This document shows, one piece after another, positions 34,821 to 43,532 of a DNA stretch of 64,000 bases. The translations under genes and the position numbers were made by a program. Location of the stretch: NCBI GenBank assembly GCA_040218875.1, contig JAVJQP010000009.1, one strand, 5' to 3'. Within the stretch, counting starts at the first letter, position 1; the number at the start of each line of letters is the position of its first letter. The stretch is from Coleofasciculus sp937127375 (lineage in GTDB: Bacteria > Cyanobacteriota > Cyanobacteriia > Cyanobacteriales > Coleofasciculaceae). The notes below the pieces were generated by a model. That model had not been told where the DNA came from. It searched no databases and saw only the letters and a program-made list of their open reading frames with translations.

Positions 34821-35705
34821 ATGGAACCATCGATAATGTTTGAACATTTCATTATTACTCGAATGAATGTGGATTGGCATCTATCAAGGCAGCGGCATGA
34901 TCGGAACCATCCTGATTTTTTAACTCATAGATTTAATTTGTTTGAAGAGGTTTGCTATCCCTCGGTTTTAAGCCAAAACAACAAAAACTTTACTTGGATA
35001 ATTTTATTTGATGCAGCTTTACCGATATCATTTAAGCAGAAAGTTGAAAGTTACTGTTTAAATGCCGAAAAAATTAAAATTATACCTGTTTATATTCAAA
35101 GTAAAATAACATTGTTAAATACCGTCAAAGAAACTATCCAGCGCAACTTAAGCAACAAAACTGAATACTTAATAACGACGAGTATTGATAGTGATGATGC
35201 AATTAGCAAAAACTTTGTTTCGCTAATCCAAGAAAACTTTAGTAGTCAAGAATTGGGATTTATTAATTTTCCTTTTGGTTATTTGTATCGAACAAAAGAA
35301 CAAACTCTATACCTAAGAGAATGGCTAACTTCCCCCTTTTACACATTAGTAGAAAAAGTCAATAATTTTGAAACCGTTCTTCAGTATGGTCATACTGAGA
35401 TTAAAAATCATAAAAATCGTCAAATAATAACTAAACCTGTATGGCTCATGATTGCCCATGGAGAAAATGTACGTACTAACTTTGATGTAAGTGCCGCATG
35501 GCAACCACTCTATAGATTGGGTTCTGACTTTACTATTAACTTAGAGTTTCCTTCTAAAAGTAGAGTCTCTTATTTGAAAGAAATACTTATGGCACTTCAT
35601 CAAGTATACGTGAGCCGCAAAACGTGGGACAATAAAAAAGTTAAGGTCAGAAAAACCATTAATATATTGTCCCCTTCATTGCTACGTTTTGTCAGAAAAC
35701 TATAG
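34821..35705 (+). CDS. putative glycosyltransferase (rhamnosyltransferase-like family)
   Basis: The 294-residue protein looks like the putative rhamnosyltransferase family (GT-A-like): HFIITRMNVDWHLSRQRHDR, SVLSQNNKNFTWIILFDAAL and the metal or nucleotide-sugar motif SIDSDDA. HRFNLFEEVCYPS is another family-like stretch. Met6 at 34836 is an alternative start. It would transfer a sugar, probably rhamnose, in polysaccharide or glycan assembly; the acceptor is unknown. It is clearly more AT-rich than the flanking TPR genes, suggesting recent acquisition. It ends LSPSLLRFVRKL. Confidence 0.78.
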   Translation: MEPSIMFEHFIITRMNVDWHLSRQRHDRNHPDFLTHRFNLFEEVCYPSVLSQNNKNFTWIILFDAALPISFKQKVESYCLNAEKIKIIPVYIQSKITLLNTVKETIQRNLSNKTEYLITTSIDSDDAISKNFVSLIQENFSSQELGFINFPFGYLYRTKEQTLYLREWLTSPFYTLVEKVNNFETVLQYGHTEIKNHKNRQIITKPVWLMIAHGENVRTNFDVSAAWQPLYRLGSDFTINLEFPSKSRVSYLKEILMALHQVYVSRKTWDNKKVKVRKTINILSPSLLRFVRKL

Positions 35706-35800
35706 ATATTTAGTCAGACATCATCCAGATGCAATTTCTTTTTTGACAGGTAATGTCAAAGGTAAAACTATTAAGATGAGTAATCATTTTGACGTGCTTA

Positions 35801-36931
35801 TCACTTACCATTCCCACCTCCAATTATCTTCTGAAACCGTTTATTTTTCCGTAACCGTTCCAAATCGGGGTCAGTTTTCGCCACAGGCAGATATTTCTGT
35901 GGATTCACCTTAATTGCCTGTTCAATATAATTCACCGCTAACGTCACCTTACCCTGGGCGGCATAACAATACCCCTTGTTATAAACCGCATTCACATGAT
36001 CAGGATTCACTTCTAACGCCTTGTCAAAACTTGCCATCGCCTCCCGATAGCGTCCCATCTTGACTAAAGCATAGCCACGATTGTCCCACGCTTCATAATT
36101 TTCAGGCATACATTCTAACGCCCGATCATAGCTAGCGACAGCATCTTTTAAACGTCCCAATCGCCGCATAGTAAGTCCTCGATTATTCCAGCAATGAGTT
36201 TCGTTGGGGTCGAATTCTAACGCTTTCTCGTAGTAGAGTAATGCCTCTTTTTCACGACCCATTTCCGAAATGACGATCCCTTTATTAATCCAACTGCCGA
36301 TATGATTGGGTTTGAGTTCTAGGGCTTTGTTAAAAGACGCGATCGCATCGTCTCGTTTCTGGAGTTGCATCAACAAACAGCCTTGGTTATACCATATTTC
36401 TGGGTGATTGGGACTAATTTGCAAGGCTTTGTCAAAACTCTTGAGGGCGGCTTTGTGGCGTCCGAGGTTGGTTAAGACGTTACCGCGATTACTCCAGGCT
36501 TTATCGTAATTGGGATTACAGGCGATCGCTTGATCGAAACTGGCGAGGGCTTCTTTGTTGCGTCCCAAAATCATTAGGGAGGTTCCGCGAGAATTCCACG
36601 CTTCGGGATGGGCGGGTTCTCGTTCGATCACTTGATCAAAACTCGCGATCGCGGCTTCATGCTTTCCCCAGTCTGACAAAACTATGCCTCGATTCAGCCA
36701 TATACTCGCATCCTGGGGATTTAACACCCCCGCTTGGTCAAAACTCGCGATCGCCTCTTCATCGCGCTGTAGATGTCCTAGGGCGAGTCCTAGCCCTGTC
36801 CAAGCCTCCCCATTTTCAGGGGTAAGCTTTACCGCATCCTGGAATAGGGCGACGGCGGCGTCAAAGTCTCCCCCCTGCAAACAGCGCATTCCTTGTTGAA
36901 TGATGAATTTAACCGCTTTGGGATCAGTCAT
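35801..36931 (-). CDS. TPR-repeat protein (about ten repeats)
   Basis: The 376-residue protein has tandem 34-residue TPRs across the chain: AWTGLGLALGHLQRDEEAIA, IWLNRGIVLSDWGKHEAAIA and so on. The end caps with AVYNKGYCYAAQGKVTLAVN and DPDLERLRKNKRFQKII, closely related in design to the end of the TPR protein at 33308-34375. The two are paralogues on the same strand separated by a glycosyltransferase. Cytosolic scaffold; partners unknown. Confidence 0.93.
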   Translation of the reverse strand: MTDPKAVKFIIQQGMRCLQGGDFDAAVALFQDAVKLTPENGEAWTGLGLALGHLQRDEEAIASFDQAGVLNPQDASIWLNRGIVLSDWGKHEAAIASFDQVIEREPAHPEAWNSRGTSLMILGRNKEALASFDQAIACNPNYDKAWSNRGNVLTNLGRHKAALKSFDKALQISPNHPEIWYNQGCLLMQLQKRDDAIASFNKALELKPNHIGSWINKGIVISEMGREKEALLYYEKALEFDPNETHCWNNRGLTMRRLGRLKDAVASYDRALECMPENYEAWDNRGYALVKMGRYREAMASFDKALEVNPDHVNAVYNKGYCYAAQGKVTLAVNYIEQAIKVNPQKYLPVAKTDPDLERLRKNKRFQKIIGGGNGK

Positions 36932-37262
36932 AGAAGTAACCTGGGTGATAAGTAGGTGGACACAATAAAAGCTAACGGTGGAAATCGTCCTAAGCTAACC
37001 ATTTCGCGGTATCGCGTAGGTTCTTAGTCGCCCCGACGCATCAGATAGGATACAGAACTGACGCAAGCCTCAATGGTCACAGTCGATTTCTCTCTATCTT
37101 TGCAAATCTTTACAAGTTTGTATTGTTTTATACCTATTCGTTAAGATAGATATACGTTTATAATAATTCTAAAAATCTGAGTCAGAGTAGTGATAATGCC
37201 CCAAAGGGGGTTAAGTCTCCTACGCCCTAGCCAATGCCGTTAGAAATTTAAAGGAATTGTTT
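36932..37262. other. divergent promoter region
   Basis: GATAAGTAGGTGGACACAAT at about 36949 is shared with about 25519. An AT-rich stretch (37100-37190) should contain the promoters of the TPR gene and the repeat-protein gene at 37263. No gene. Confidence 0.45.
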
Positions 37263-37733
37263 ATGGCAAATAACGCCATTAGCCAAAGAAAAGCTAATAG
37301 TAAAACGAATAGCCGTACCCCTAAAAAAAGCGAGGAAACACCCATGGCAAAAGATAAGGAAACGCAATCAACCAAGCTAGCTATTCAAAAGCAGCAAGCC
37401 AGGAAAGTTTCTCTGGTTGAACCTTCAATCCCTCTACCGGGAAATCGTCCCATAGCCACCAGTTCGCTAAAAGTGAGTGATCAAGGTTCAATAAGGGGGA
37501 TACGTCCTGTTGATACCAGCGATTTACAAATTGTTGGCACACTTTCATCCATGGGTGAGCGCCCGATCTCAGCGAGTAACATGCAAATCCGAGATGTTAT
37601 GGTTGTGTCTGGAAATCGCCCGATTTCTGTGAGTACCCTGCATCTTGAGAACACAGAAATGATTCTGGGAAACCGTCCCATCGCTTCCAATGTCATGGAA
37701 GAAGCTGATGAAATGATGGGTTATCTGGATTAA
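37263..37733 (+). CDS. protein with five GNRPI-type 20-residue repeats
   Basis: From the ATG at 37263 (AAGGA eight bases upstream; an in-frame TTG is six bases earlier) the product has 156 residues. A Lys/Ser/Asn-rich N-terminus (1-55) is followed by five units of about 20 residues starting PGNRPIATSSLKV, GIRPVDTSDLQIV, GERPISASNMQIR, GNRPISVSTLHLE and GNRPIASNVMEEA. The G-x-R-P-[IV] step every 19-20 residues suggests a small solenoid or multivalent binding tail. No signal peptide. I do not recognise a family. Confidence 0.72.
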   Translation: MANNAISQRKANSKTNSRTPKKSEETPMAKDKETQSTKLAIQKQQARKVSLVEPSIPLPGNRPIATSSLKVSDQGSIRGIRPVDTSDLQIVGTLSSMGERPISASNMQIRDVMVVSGNRPISVSTLHLENTEMILGNRPIASNVMEEADEMMGYLD

Positions 37734-37759
37734 CGGTTAGTAAAAATCTATCGTCCAGG

Positions 37760-37792
37760 TTGTAGATACGTTGCACACGTATCTACAATTTT
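37760..37792 (+). terminator. hairpin plus T run after the repeat-protein gene
   Basis: TTGTAGATACG pairs with CGTATCTACAA (37778-37788) and is followed by TTTT. It is a variant of the TGTAGAGACGTTGCA palindrome family placed as a terminator. Confidence 0.6.
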
Positions 37793-38014
37793 GTATGGAA
37801 GTCTCTAAAAAATGAGTCGTCAACCCAGAGAAGGTATAACCCATTCCTACTTTAGACATAAAGCGGGGATCAGACTAATCTACCTGTAGATTGACGATTT
37901 TAATGAAAAATACAGATACATTGGACATTAACCAAAAAGAAATTGTCCCCAAAATTATTCATTCTTTTTTTAGGGGCGAATTCATAATCATCATAATTCG
38001 GAGAATTTCAAAAT

Positions 38015-38197
38015 ATGAGTACTGAAGATAGAGCTAAAGCCACTGCCACAAACCTAGAAGGTAAGGCACAGGAAGCCATGAGTAATGTCACGGGTGATCC
38101 TGAGGATAAGGCAGAAGGTAAGGCAAAGCAAAATGAAGCTGAAGCTCGTCACGCTGTTGAAGACGTGAAAGATAAAGCTAAAGAAATAATCGATTAA
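38015..38197 (+). CDS. CsbD-family stress protein
   Basis: The 60-residue, very hydrophilic protein matches CsbD-like proteins: EDRAKATATNLEGKAQEAMS, NVTGDPEDKAEGKAKQNEAE and a C-terminal VEDVKDKAKEI helix. CsbD proteins are induced by general stress in many bacteria; the molecular role is unclear. ATTCGGAGAATTTC precedes the ATG. It heads a group with a lipoprotein and a helical protein. Confidence 0.92.
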   Translation: MSTEDRAKATATNLEGKAQEAMSNVTGDPEDKAEGKAKQNEAEARHAVEDVKDKAKEIID

Positions 38198-38309
38198 TTG
38201 TCTTGTCAGAAATAGTAAGCAGGTTAATCATTTTGCGCGATTGGGAACGCCAAAAAAGCCGTATCTGATTTGAGTCGGCTGATTAATTTATACCTGCCTT
38301 ACTAGAATC

Positions 38310-38342
38310 AGAAGGTCTAGGCAGTCTTAATCTAGACCTTCT
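38310..38342. terminator. hairpin between csbD-like and lipoprotein genes
   Basis: AGAAGGTCTAG (38310-38320) pairs exactly with CTAGACCTTCT (38332-38342). TGGTCATTTATTG follows, giving weak terminator character. It lies upstream of the AGGAGG of the next gene. Confidence 0.55.
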
Positions 38343-38387
38343 GGTCATTTATTGAAAATCCACTAATAGTTTCATCAGGAGGTTGCT

Positions 38388-38816
38388 GTGAGTTTAGGTA
38401 AAAAAACTCGCCAGTTTTTCACAGCTTTGGCTTTAATTTTAGTCCTAGCGACCACATCGGCTTGCCAAGCAAACCAAACCAAAGCAAAAGCGCCAACGGC
38501 ATTGAATCCCAGTGTAACCTATCAACAATTAGAACGAGGCAATACGGCAGCAGGTCAAGAGTTCGGTAGTTGGGCGGTGCAAACAGCAAAGGGATTAATT
38601 AGTGACGCCTACGTGCGCGATAACGATAAGTTAGGGATTGTAATTACCCCTCAAGTTCGTCCGCCAGAGGTTAAGGATTTAGCCCGCTCTTTAGTTCAAG
38701 GGTTCCACCAAAATTTTCCGAATCGAGATCTGAAAGTATTGGTATACGCCCCGGATAAAGAACTTATTGTAACAGCGAATTACAATAATCAGTCCAATCA
38801 AGTTACGTATCAATAA
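38388..38816 (+). CDS. small lipoprotein
   Basis: The start is GTG at 38388, supported by a perfect AGGAGG at 38377-38382. The 142-residue product has a signal sequence with lipobox LATTSAC, so it is predicted to be lipid-modified at Cys26. The mature part (SWAVQTAKGLISDAYVRDND, GIVITPQVRPPEVKDLARSL, VLVYAPDKELIVTANYN) is an alpha/beta domain with no named family that I recognise. A purine-rich RBS leads straight into the gene at 38837, so the two are an operon. Confidence 0.8.
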   Translation: MSLGKKTRQFFTALALILVLATTSACQANQTKAKAPTALNPSVTYQQLERGNTAAGQEFGSWAVQTAKGLISDAYVRDNDKLGIVITPQVRPPEVKDLARSLVQGFHQNFPNRDLKVLVYAPDKELIVTANYNNQSNQVTYQ

Positions 38817-38836
38817 AAAAAAGGAGATAATAAAGG

Positions 38837-39358
38837 ATGGCAACGAGCGACCAGTATAAACGTCAGATCATGAAGGATTTGGCGGGTGGTAATACCGAAT
38901 CTCTGGAACCCGTTCCAGAAACACCCGAACAAGAGTATCAAAACTTTGATGACTTTGCTCAACGTTCTTCGCGAGATGAACGACGCCAATTATTTGGCAG
39001 ATCCCTGCATCCCGATCGCATACCTCCCAGTCAGATGGAACCTGAATTGCGACAGGCGATCGCTCACATTAAGCCCAAGGAACGGGATGATGTGGCGCGT
39101 GAATTTTTCAAGCAACTCAAGAAACGCGGATTGAGCGATCGCGACTTGGAAAAGCAACTGGGACTTTCAACTCATCACGCCAGTCGGATGACGGAGGATG
39201 ATGTGGCTAAACTTGCCACGTTTACCTATCATTCTCATCCGGATATCTTTCAGGACGTTTTAGCCGATCAACCGGCCATTGTCAAATTCCTCAGCAATCC
39301 CTTAGTGGGGGCGGTTATGGGAGCAATTGCCTCAAAATGGTTCGGACATCGCCGCTAA
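38837..39358 (+). CDS. conserved helical protein, C-terminal hydrophobic helix
   Basis: The 173-residue protein is polar and helical (RSSRDERRQLFGRSLHPDRI, LRQAIAHIKPKERDDVAREF, FKQLKKRGLSDRDLEKQLGL) and ends in a hydrophobic stretch with a basic tail (FLSNPLVGAVMGAIASKWFG HRR). AAGGAG lies upstream of the ATG, 20 bases after the lipoprotein stop. A good terminator follows. The function is unknown; the company of CsbD and a lipoprotein suggests an envelope-stress role (inference). Confidence 0.72.
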   Translation: MATSDQYKRQIMKDLAGGNTESLEPVPETPEQEYQNFDDFAQRSSRDERRQLFGRSLHPDRIPPSQMEPELRQAIAHIKPKERDDVAREFFKQLKKRGLSDRDLEKQLGLSTHHASRMTEDDVAKLATFTYHSHPDIFQDVLADQPAIVKFLSNPLVGAVMGAIASKWFGHRR

Positions 39359-39396
39359 TTACTTCAATCCTTTTCAGTCATTACCATAAAACCATG

Positions 39397-39419
39397 AACC
39401 TGCGTCAGCAGGTTTTTTT
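39397..39419 (+). terminator. rho-independent terminator
   Basis: AACCTGC, loop GTCA, GCAGGTT, then TTTTT. It closes the CsbD/lipoprotein/helical-protein unit. Confidence 0.85.
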
Positions 39420-39502
39420 ATTGTTTTCTACATTCTTCTTTTTGAAACGTTCCAGCTTTTGTAGCAAACCCTACATAACTAAGGAATCGGCATTTAAGCG
39501 CC

Positions 39503-39640
39503 ATGGCTATTCAAGAAGCGGTGATTAATGATGTCCTGAACTATATTGGCAACCAAAAAAATTATGATAATATTACGTTGCTTGTGCTAAAACAGAAACA
39601 GATGTATGAAGAAATTAAGGTTGAGAGAAATAAAACATAA
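39503..39640 (+). pseudogene. C-terminal remnant of a SpoIIE/PP2C phosphatase
   Basis: The frame reads IQEAVINDVLNYIGNQKNYD then NITLLVLKQK. This is the last strand and metal-site region of a SpoIIE-type phosphatase, directly comparable to the end of the downstream gene (IGSQKIYDDITVLVLKHK). Nothing of the rest of such a gene is present upstream. It overlaps the first 35 bases of the intact gene at 39606 in another frame. It looks like the footprint of a deleted or recombined tandem paralogue. Confidence 0.65.
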
Positions 39641-41726
39641 AGTTAGCCAAATATCCGGCAGCTTGCCGCTACGAATGGTTTTAGTCATTCCTTTTGTCAT
39701 GCAAGTTTTTGCTACGGTGGGACTAATTGGCTATCTGTCTTTTCGCACAGGACAAAGAGCGGTGAATGAATTGGCGATTCAGTTAACAACTAGGGTAACT
39801 GAACGAATCAATCAACATCTTAAAGCCTATTTGGAAACACCGCATTTTATGCATAATATGACCGTGTCGTCGATTCGGAATGGCAATCTAAATATTAGTA
39901 ACTTTTCTAGCTTACAGCAACAGTTTTGGTCAGACATTAAACTTTCCAATGCTGTCGATTATATTTTCTTAGGAACTCAAGAAGGTTACTTTATTGGGGT
40001 GCAAGACTATGGGGATGGTCGCCAAGTCGTGAAGTTTCGCGATCGCGCTACCGCTCCCAAGCGGCTGATTTATGCGCTAGACGAGGACGGAAAGCGGACT
40101 CAGTTGCTCAAATCCCAAGACTATGACCCCCGTATTCGTCCCTGGTATACAGCTACGCTGAAGGCGCAACAACAAACCTGGAGTCCCATTTATATTTCCG
40201 CTGATTTAGGGGTTTTACAAATTACACCCACAACGCCAATGTATGACGCAGAAGGAACGCTGCAAGGGGTTTTGGGAACCAACTTGATTTTATCTCAAAT
40301 TAGTGATTTTTTACAAGAATTAAAAATTAGCCAATCTGGACAAGCGTTTATTCTAGAACGCTCCGCTGATATTGTAGCCAGTTCCACCGATGAACAGCCT
40401 TATCTCTCTACAGCGTCAGAACCCATTCGTCTCAATGCTCGAAATAGCCAACAGCCTGGAATTAAATTGACAACACAAGAACTACTTCAACAAGTTGATG
40501 ATCTAAATCAAATTAATCAGCCTTTACAATTTACCTTTGAAATCAACAACAAAACCCAACTGGTACAAGTCTCACCCCTAACTGATATACAGGGATTAGA
40601 TTGGCTGATTGTGGTTCGAGTTCCCGAAGCAGATTTTATGGCACAAATTACGGCGAATACTCGCACCACTATTTTTTTATGTCTGGCGGCTTTAGGAATA
40701 GCAACGGTGTTGGGAATTGTCACAGCACGGTGGGTCACGCAACCCATTTTATCCCTAAATACGGCTGCCAAAGAGATTGCTCAAGGAGAATGGGGAAAAG
40801 TTGTGGAACTTCATCGTTCCGATGAAGTGGGAGAATTAGCCAAGTCCTTTAATAGCATGGCACAACAGCTTCATGAATCCTTGGAAACCTTAGAAGAAAA
40901 CGTGGAACAACGAACCGCTCAACTAGCGCAAGCCAACGCCGAGATCCATGAACTCAACCAACGCCTTAAAGCGGAAAACCTCCGCATGAGCGCCCAACTC
41001 GATGTCGCCAAAACATTACAACAAATGGTTTTACCAAAACCAGCGGAATTAGAATCAATTGAGGGATTAGATATTGCGGGGTTTATGGAACCCGTTGACG
41101 AAGTAGGAGGAGACTATTATGATATACTGCATTACGATGATGTGGTCACAATTGGTATTGGTGATGTTGCTGGACATGGGTTGGAAAGTGGTGTGGTTAT
41201 GCTGATGGCACAAACCGCAATTAGAACCCTTCAGGAAATGCAGGAAACGGACTTTGTTAAATGTTTGGATGTGATCAACCGCACGATTTACCATAATGTT
41301 CAGCGGATGAACTCCGATAAGAATATGACCTTGGCAATTCTCAACTATTGTCGGGGACACATTAGTATTAGTGGACAGCATGAAGAGATGATCGTAGTTA
41401 GAGCATCGGGTGAGATTGAACGAGTCGATACGATAGATTTAGGTTTTCCGATTGGCTTAGATGAAGACATTATCAAGTTTATCAGCCAGACTTGTGTGCA
41501 ATTAGAGTCAGGGGATGGTATTGTGCTATATACGGATGGGATTACTGAAGCTGAAAATTTAGAACGGCAACAGTACGGCTTAGAACGCTTATGTCAGATT
41601 GTTAGCCAAACTTGGCAGGGTGCAGCAGACGTGATCAAAAATCAAGTGATTCATGATGTGCGGCGTCATATTGGTTCTCAAAAGATTTACGATGATATTA
41701 CGGTGTTGGTACTCAAACACAAATAA
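39606..41726 (+). CDS. membrane SpoIIE/PP2C phosphatase with dCache sensor and HAMP
   Basis: The 706-residue protein has TM1 (about 22-47), a large extracytoplasmic dCache-type sensor (about 50-345), TM2 (about 350-372) and a HAMP domain (about 372-425, SDEVGELAKSFNSMAQQL). A coiled coil (425-470) and a PP2C-type Ser/Thr phosphatase domain (about 480-705) follow. The phosphatase motifs are present: GGDYYD (501-506), GDVAGHG, YTDGITEAEN and YDDITVLVLK. It should dephosphorylate a STAS-domain antagonist in response to an external ligand; the genes at 42232 and 42884 are the likely partners, as in RsbU/RsbW/RsbV switching. Confidence 0.93.
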   Translation: MKKLRLREIKHKVSQISGSLPLRMVLVIPFVMQVFATVGLIGYLSFRTGQRAVNELAIQLTTRVTERINQHLKAYLETPHFMHNMTVSSIRNGNLNISNFSSLQQQFWSDIKLSNAVDYIFLGTQEGYFIGVQDYGDGRQVVKFRDRATAPKRLIYALDEDGKRTQLLKSQDYDPRIRPWYTATLKAQQQTWSPIYISADLGVLQITPTTPMYDAEGTLQGVLGTNLILSQISDFLQELKISQSGQAFILERSADIVASSTDEQPYLSTASEPIRLNARNSQQPGIKLTTQELLQQVDDLNQINQPLQFTFEINNKTQLVQVSPLTDIQGLDWLIVVRVPEADFMAQITANTRTTIFLCLAALGIATVLGIVTARWVTQPILSLNTAAKEIAQGEWGKVVELHRSDEVGELAKSFNSMAQQLHESLETLEENVEQRTAQLAQANAEIHELNQRLKAENLRMSAQLDVAKTLQQMVLPKPAELESIEGLDIAGFMEPVDEVGGDYYDILHYDDVVTIGIGDVAGHGLESGVVMLMAQTAIRTLQEMQETDFVKCLDVINRTIYHNVQRMNSDKNMTLAILNYCRGHISISGQHEEMIVVRASGEIERVDTIDLGFPIGLDEDIIKFISQTCVQLESGDGIVLYTDGITEAENLERQQYGLERLCQIVSQTWQGAADVIKNQVIHDVRRHIGSQKIYDDITVLVLKHK

Positions 41727-41762
41727 GTACGCTTTTCTGTATCAACTGCAACCCTTAACACC

Positions 41763-41912
41763 TATAGCGTTTTCAAATGAAACATAAAAATGCCTCGGAG
41801 TTTTTCAGGTTAGAAAATCTGACTTGGAATGCTAAACTATCAAGGATTACAGCTCATACTAGATCGTAAAAGTCGAACGCCTTAGTTTTACATCTCAAAT
41901 GTAAACGCTATA
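41763..41912. mobile_element. MITE-like element with TATAGCGTTT ends (150 bp)
   Basis: The left end TATAGCGTTTTCAAATGAAA and the right end (read in complement) TATAGCGTTTACATTTGAGA share a perfect 10-bp terminal inverted repeat and partial similarity beyond. There is no coding capacity. TA at both borders fits the IS630 type. It lies in the 490-bp gap between the phosphatase and Slr1658-like genes; nothing else was recognised in that gap (41727-42231). Confidence 0.55.
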
Positions 41913-42231
41913 TTCCCACCACCAAACTTATTCAGCAACCGCTAAGTCGGTGAGAAAATTAAAATTAAGGATGAAAATGAACAATTTTATGAGAATATAG
42001 AGAGTAGGTTACTTCAGCAAGGCGGCTGTTGTCCAAGACTCGGTGACCGCTCAACGGGAGTAACTGCTTGGTTTCTTATACGGATCTCCCTTATTCATGG
42101 AACGAATCGATTCCTTCGCTACCCCGTTTTATTCATCACTCCACTATCATACTGGCTTACTTCTCAACATTCTTATAACCCCATTGGGCAAGTTATGAAA
42201 AAATAATTACTTTTGATTGGATGTAATCGCT

Positions 42232-42825
42232 ATGCATAAGATATTTGGAGAATTTCAAGAAAATCTGTCTGATGAAGAAGAGTTTTTAATTCTTGGCTTC
42301 TCACCGAGTTCCATTCCCATTCAGCAACGCTGGCGCAACAATGGTTTATCGGCTGATTTTGTCGCTGATTACTTGACTACCTTTTTCCCCGCTATTGACG
42401 AAGATCCTGACCCTGAGGGAAAGCGAGTTGAAATAAAAGGAGCGGTGAGTTATATCGCTAATGAATTACTGGAAAATGCGATGAAGTTTAATGACGATAA
42501 TTCATCCTATCCGATTAAATTTGGGTTACACATTTTAGATATAGCGACTGAAATCACTTTGGTTTTATTGGCAACTAATAGTGTTTCTAAACAATCTCTT
42601 AATAAGTTCCAATCCTTCATTCATGAATTACTCGAATCCGATCTGGATGAACTCTATATCCGTCAGTTAGAAAAAAGTGCTGAAGATGAAACCGGGGCAG
42701 CTTCTGGACTGGGGTTATTAACCATGAAAAATGATTATTTTGCCAAGTTAGGTTGGAAATTTGAAACCGTTCAACAAGAACCCGAAGTGGTTACGGTGAC
42801 AACAATGGTGCAACTTAAGGTATAG
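42232..42825 (+). CDS. Slr1658-superfamily (anti-sigma kinase-like) regulator
   Basis: From the ATG at 42232 the protein has 197 residues, beginning MHKIFGEFQENLSDEEEFLI. It contains SYIANELLENAMKFND, which resembles the N box of GHKL ATPases of the SpoIIAB/RsbW type, and GAASGLGLLTMKNDYFAKLG, which resembles the G2 region. NCBI-style naming for this family is after Synechocystis Slr1658, recalled from memory. An in-frame TTG 15 bases upstream is less likely. In partner switching such a protein binds either a target or the STAS protein encoded next to it. Confidence 0.8.
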   Translation: MHKIFGEFQENLSDEEEFLILGFSPSSIPIQQRWRNNGLSADFVADYLTTFFPAIDEDPDPEGKRVEIKGAVSYIANELLENAMKFNDDNSSYPIKFGLHILDIATEITLVLLATNSVSKQSLNKFQSFIHELLESDLDELYIRQLEKSAEDETGAASGLGLLTMKNDYFAKLGWKFETVQQEPEVVTVTTMVQLKV

Positions 42826-42883
42826 ACTCAAAACCTTCAATAAGTATTATTGGCGATTTGTAGTTTTAGGAGCTAAATTATTC

Positions 42884-43237
42884 ATGGAAAAGCAAAACGT
42901 TCAGGGTGAAAATTACCAAGTAATCGGTGATCCAGAAACAGCAACTGTATATTTTAAAGGGTCACTGCGACTGGGTGGAATGAAGGAGTACGAACCGATC
43001 ATCAAAATCCTCGATGAGATGATTCAGCAAGACCCTTCCCTGATTACGTTAAACCTGCGAGAGCTAGAATTTCTGAATAGTTCGGGAATTAGCATGTTGT
43101 CTAAATTTGTCTTGAATGTACGCAAAAAGAAGACGATACAGATCGAAATTAAAGGCTCCGATAAAATTCCTTGGCAAGGAAAATCGTTAAAGAATTTACA
43201 GCGATTAATGCCAGGATTAAAGTTGGAATTGGAATAA
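42884..43237 (+). CDS. STAS-like antagonist (Slr1659 superfamily)
   Basis: The 117-residue protein has a STAS-type fold: ATVYFKGSLRLGGMKEYEPI, ITLNLRELEFLNSSGISMLS and a C-terminal helix LKNLQRLMPGLKLELE. Ser66/Ser67 in LNSSGIS sit where SpoIIAA/RsbV proteins are phosphorylated, so the SpoIIE phosphatase at 39606 could dephosphorylate them. It follows the Slr1658-like gene by 58 bases. Together the three make a complete membrane-sensor partner-switching set. Confidence 0.83.
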   Translation: MEKQNVQGENYQVIGDPETATVYFKGSLRLGGMKEYEPIIKILDEMIQQDPSLITLNLRELEFLNSSGISMLSKFVLNVRKKKTIQIEIKGSDKIPWQGKSLKNLQRLMPGLKLELE

Positions 43238-43532
43238 TTATAGTCCTGATTTATAACATGCGTTGGTGTTCTCGTAGGGGCGACCCGCTGCATCCAATTA
43301 ACACCACCCAACCTTGAATTGGCTCGGGTCGCCCTGTACCGGATATCGGGAATTATCTAACACCGCATTTAGAAAAGGGCGAGTCGATACAAGTTAATTC
43401 TCACACCACCTACTATGTGCAGCGACTCGCCCCTACAACCGCGATAATCCCAATAATCCCAATAATCCCAATAATCCCGACAATCATGACAAAGGTAACT
43501 AAACCCGCCCTTGTTGGACACCATTTTAAGGC
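43238..43532. repeat. hairpin repeats and ATAATCCCA simple repeat
   Basis: GTAGGGGCGACCCGCTGC (about 43275) and CAGCGACTCGCCCCTAC (about 43421) with internal complements belong to the dispersed hairpin type. Positions about 43444-43480 are four 9-base CCCAATAAT units. It lies between the convergent STAS and Omp85 genes; no gene. Confidence 0.6.

Noticed and set aside
35689..35913. 74-codon ORF after the glycosyltransferase
   Set aside because: It overlaps the end of the GT gene and the convergent TPR gene in another frame; no features of its own.
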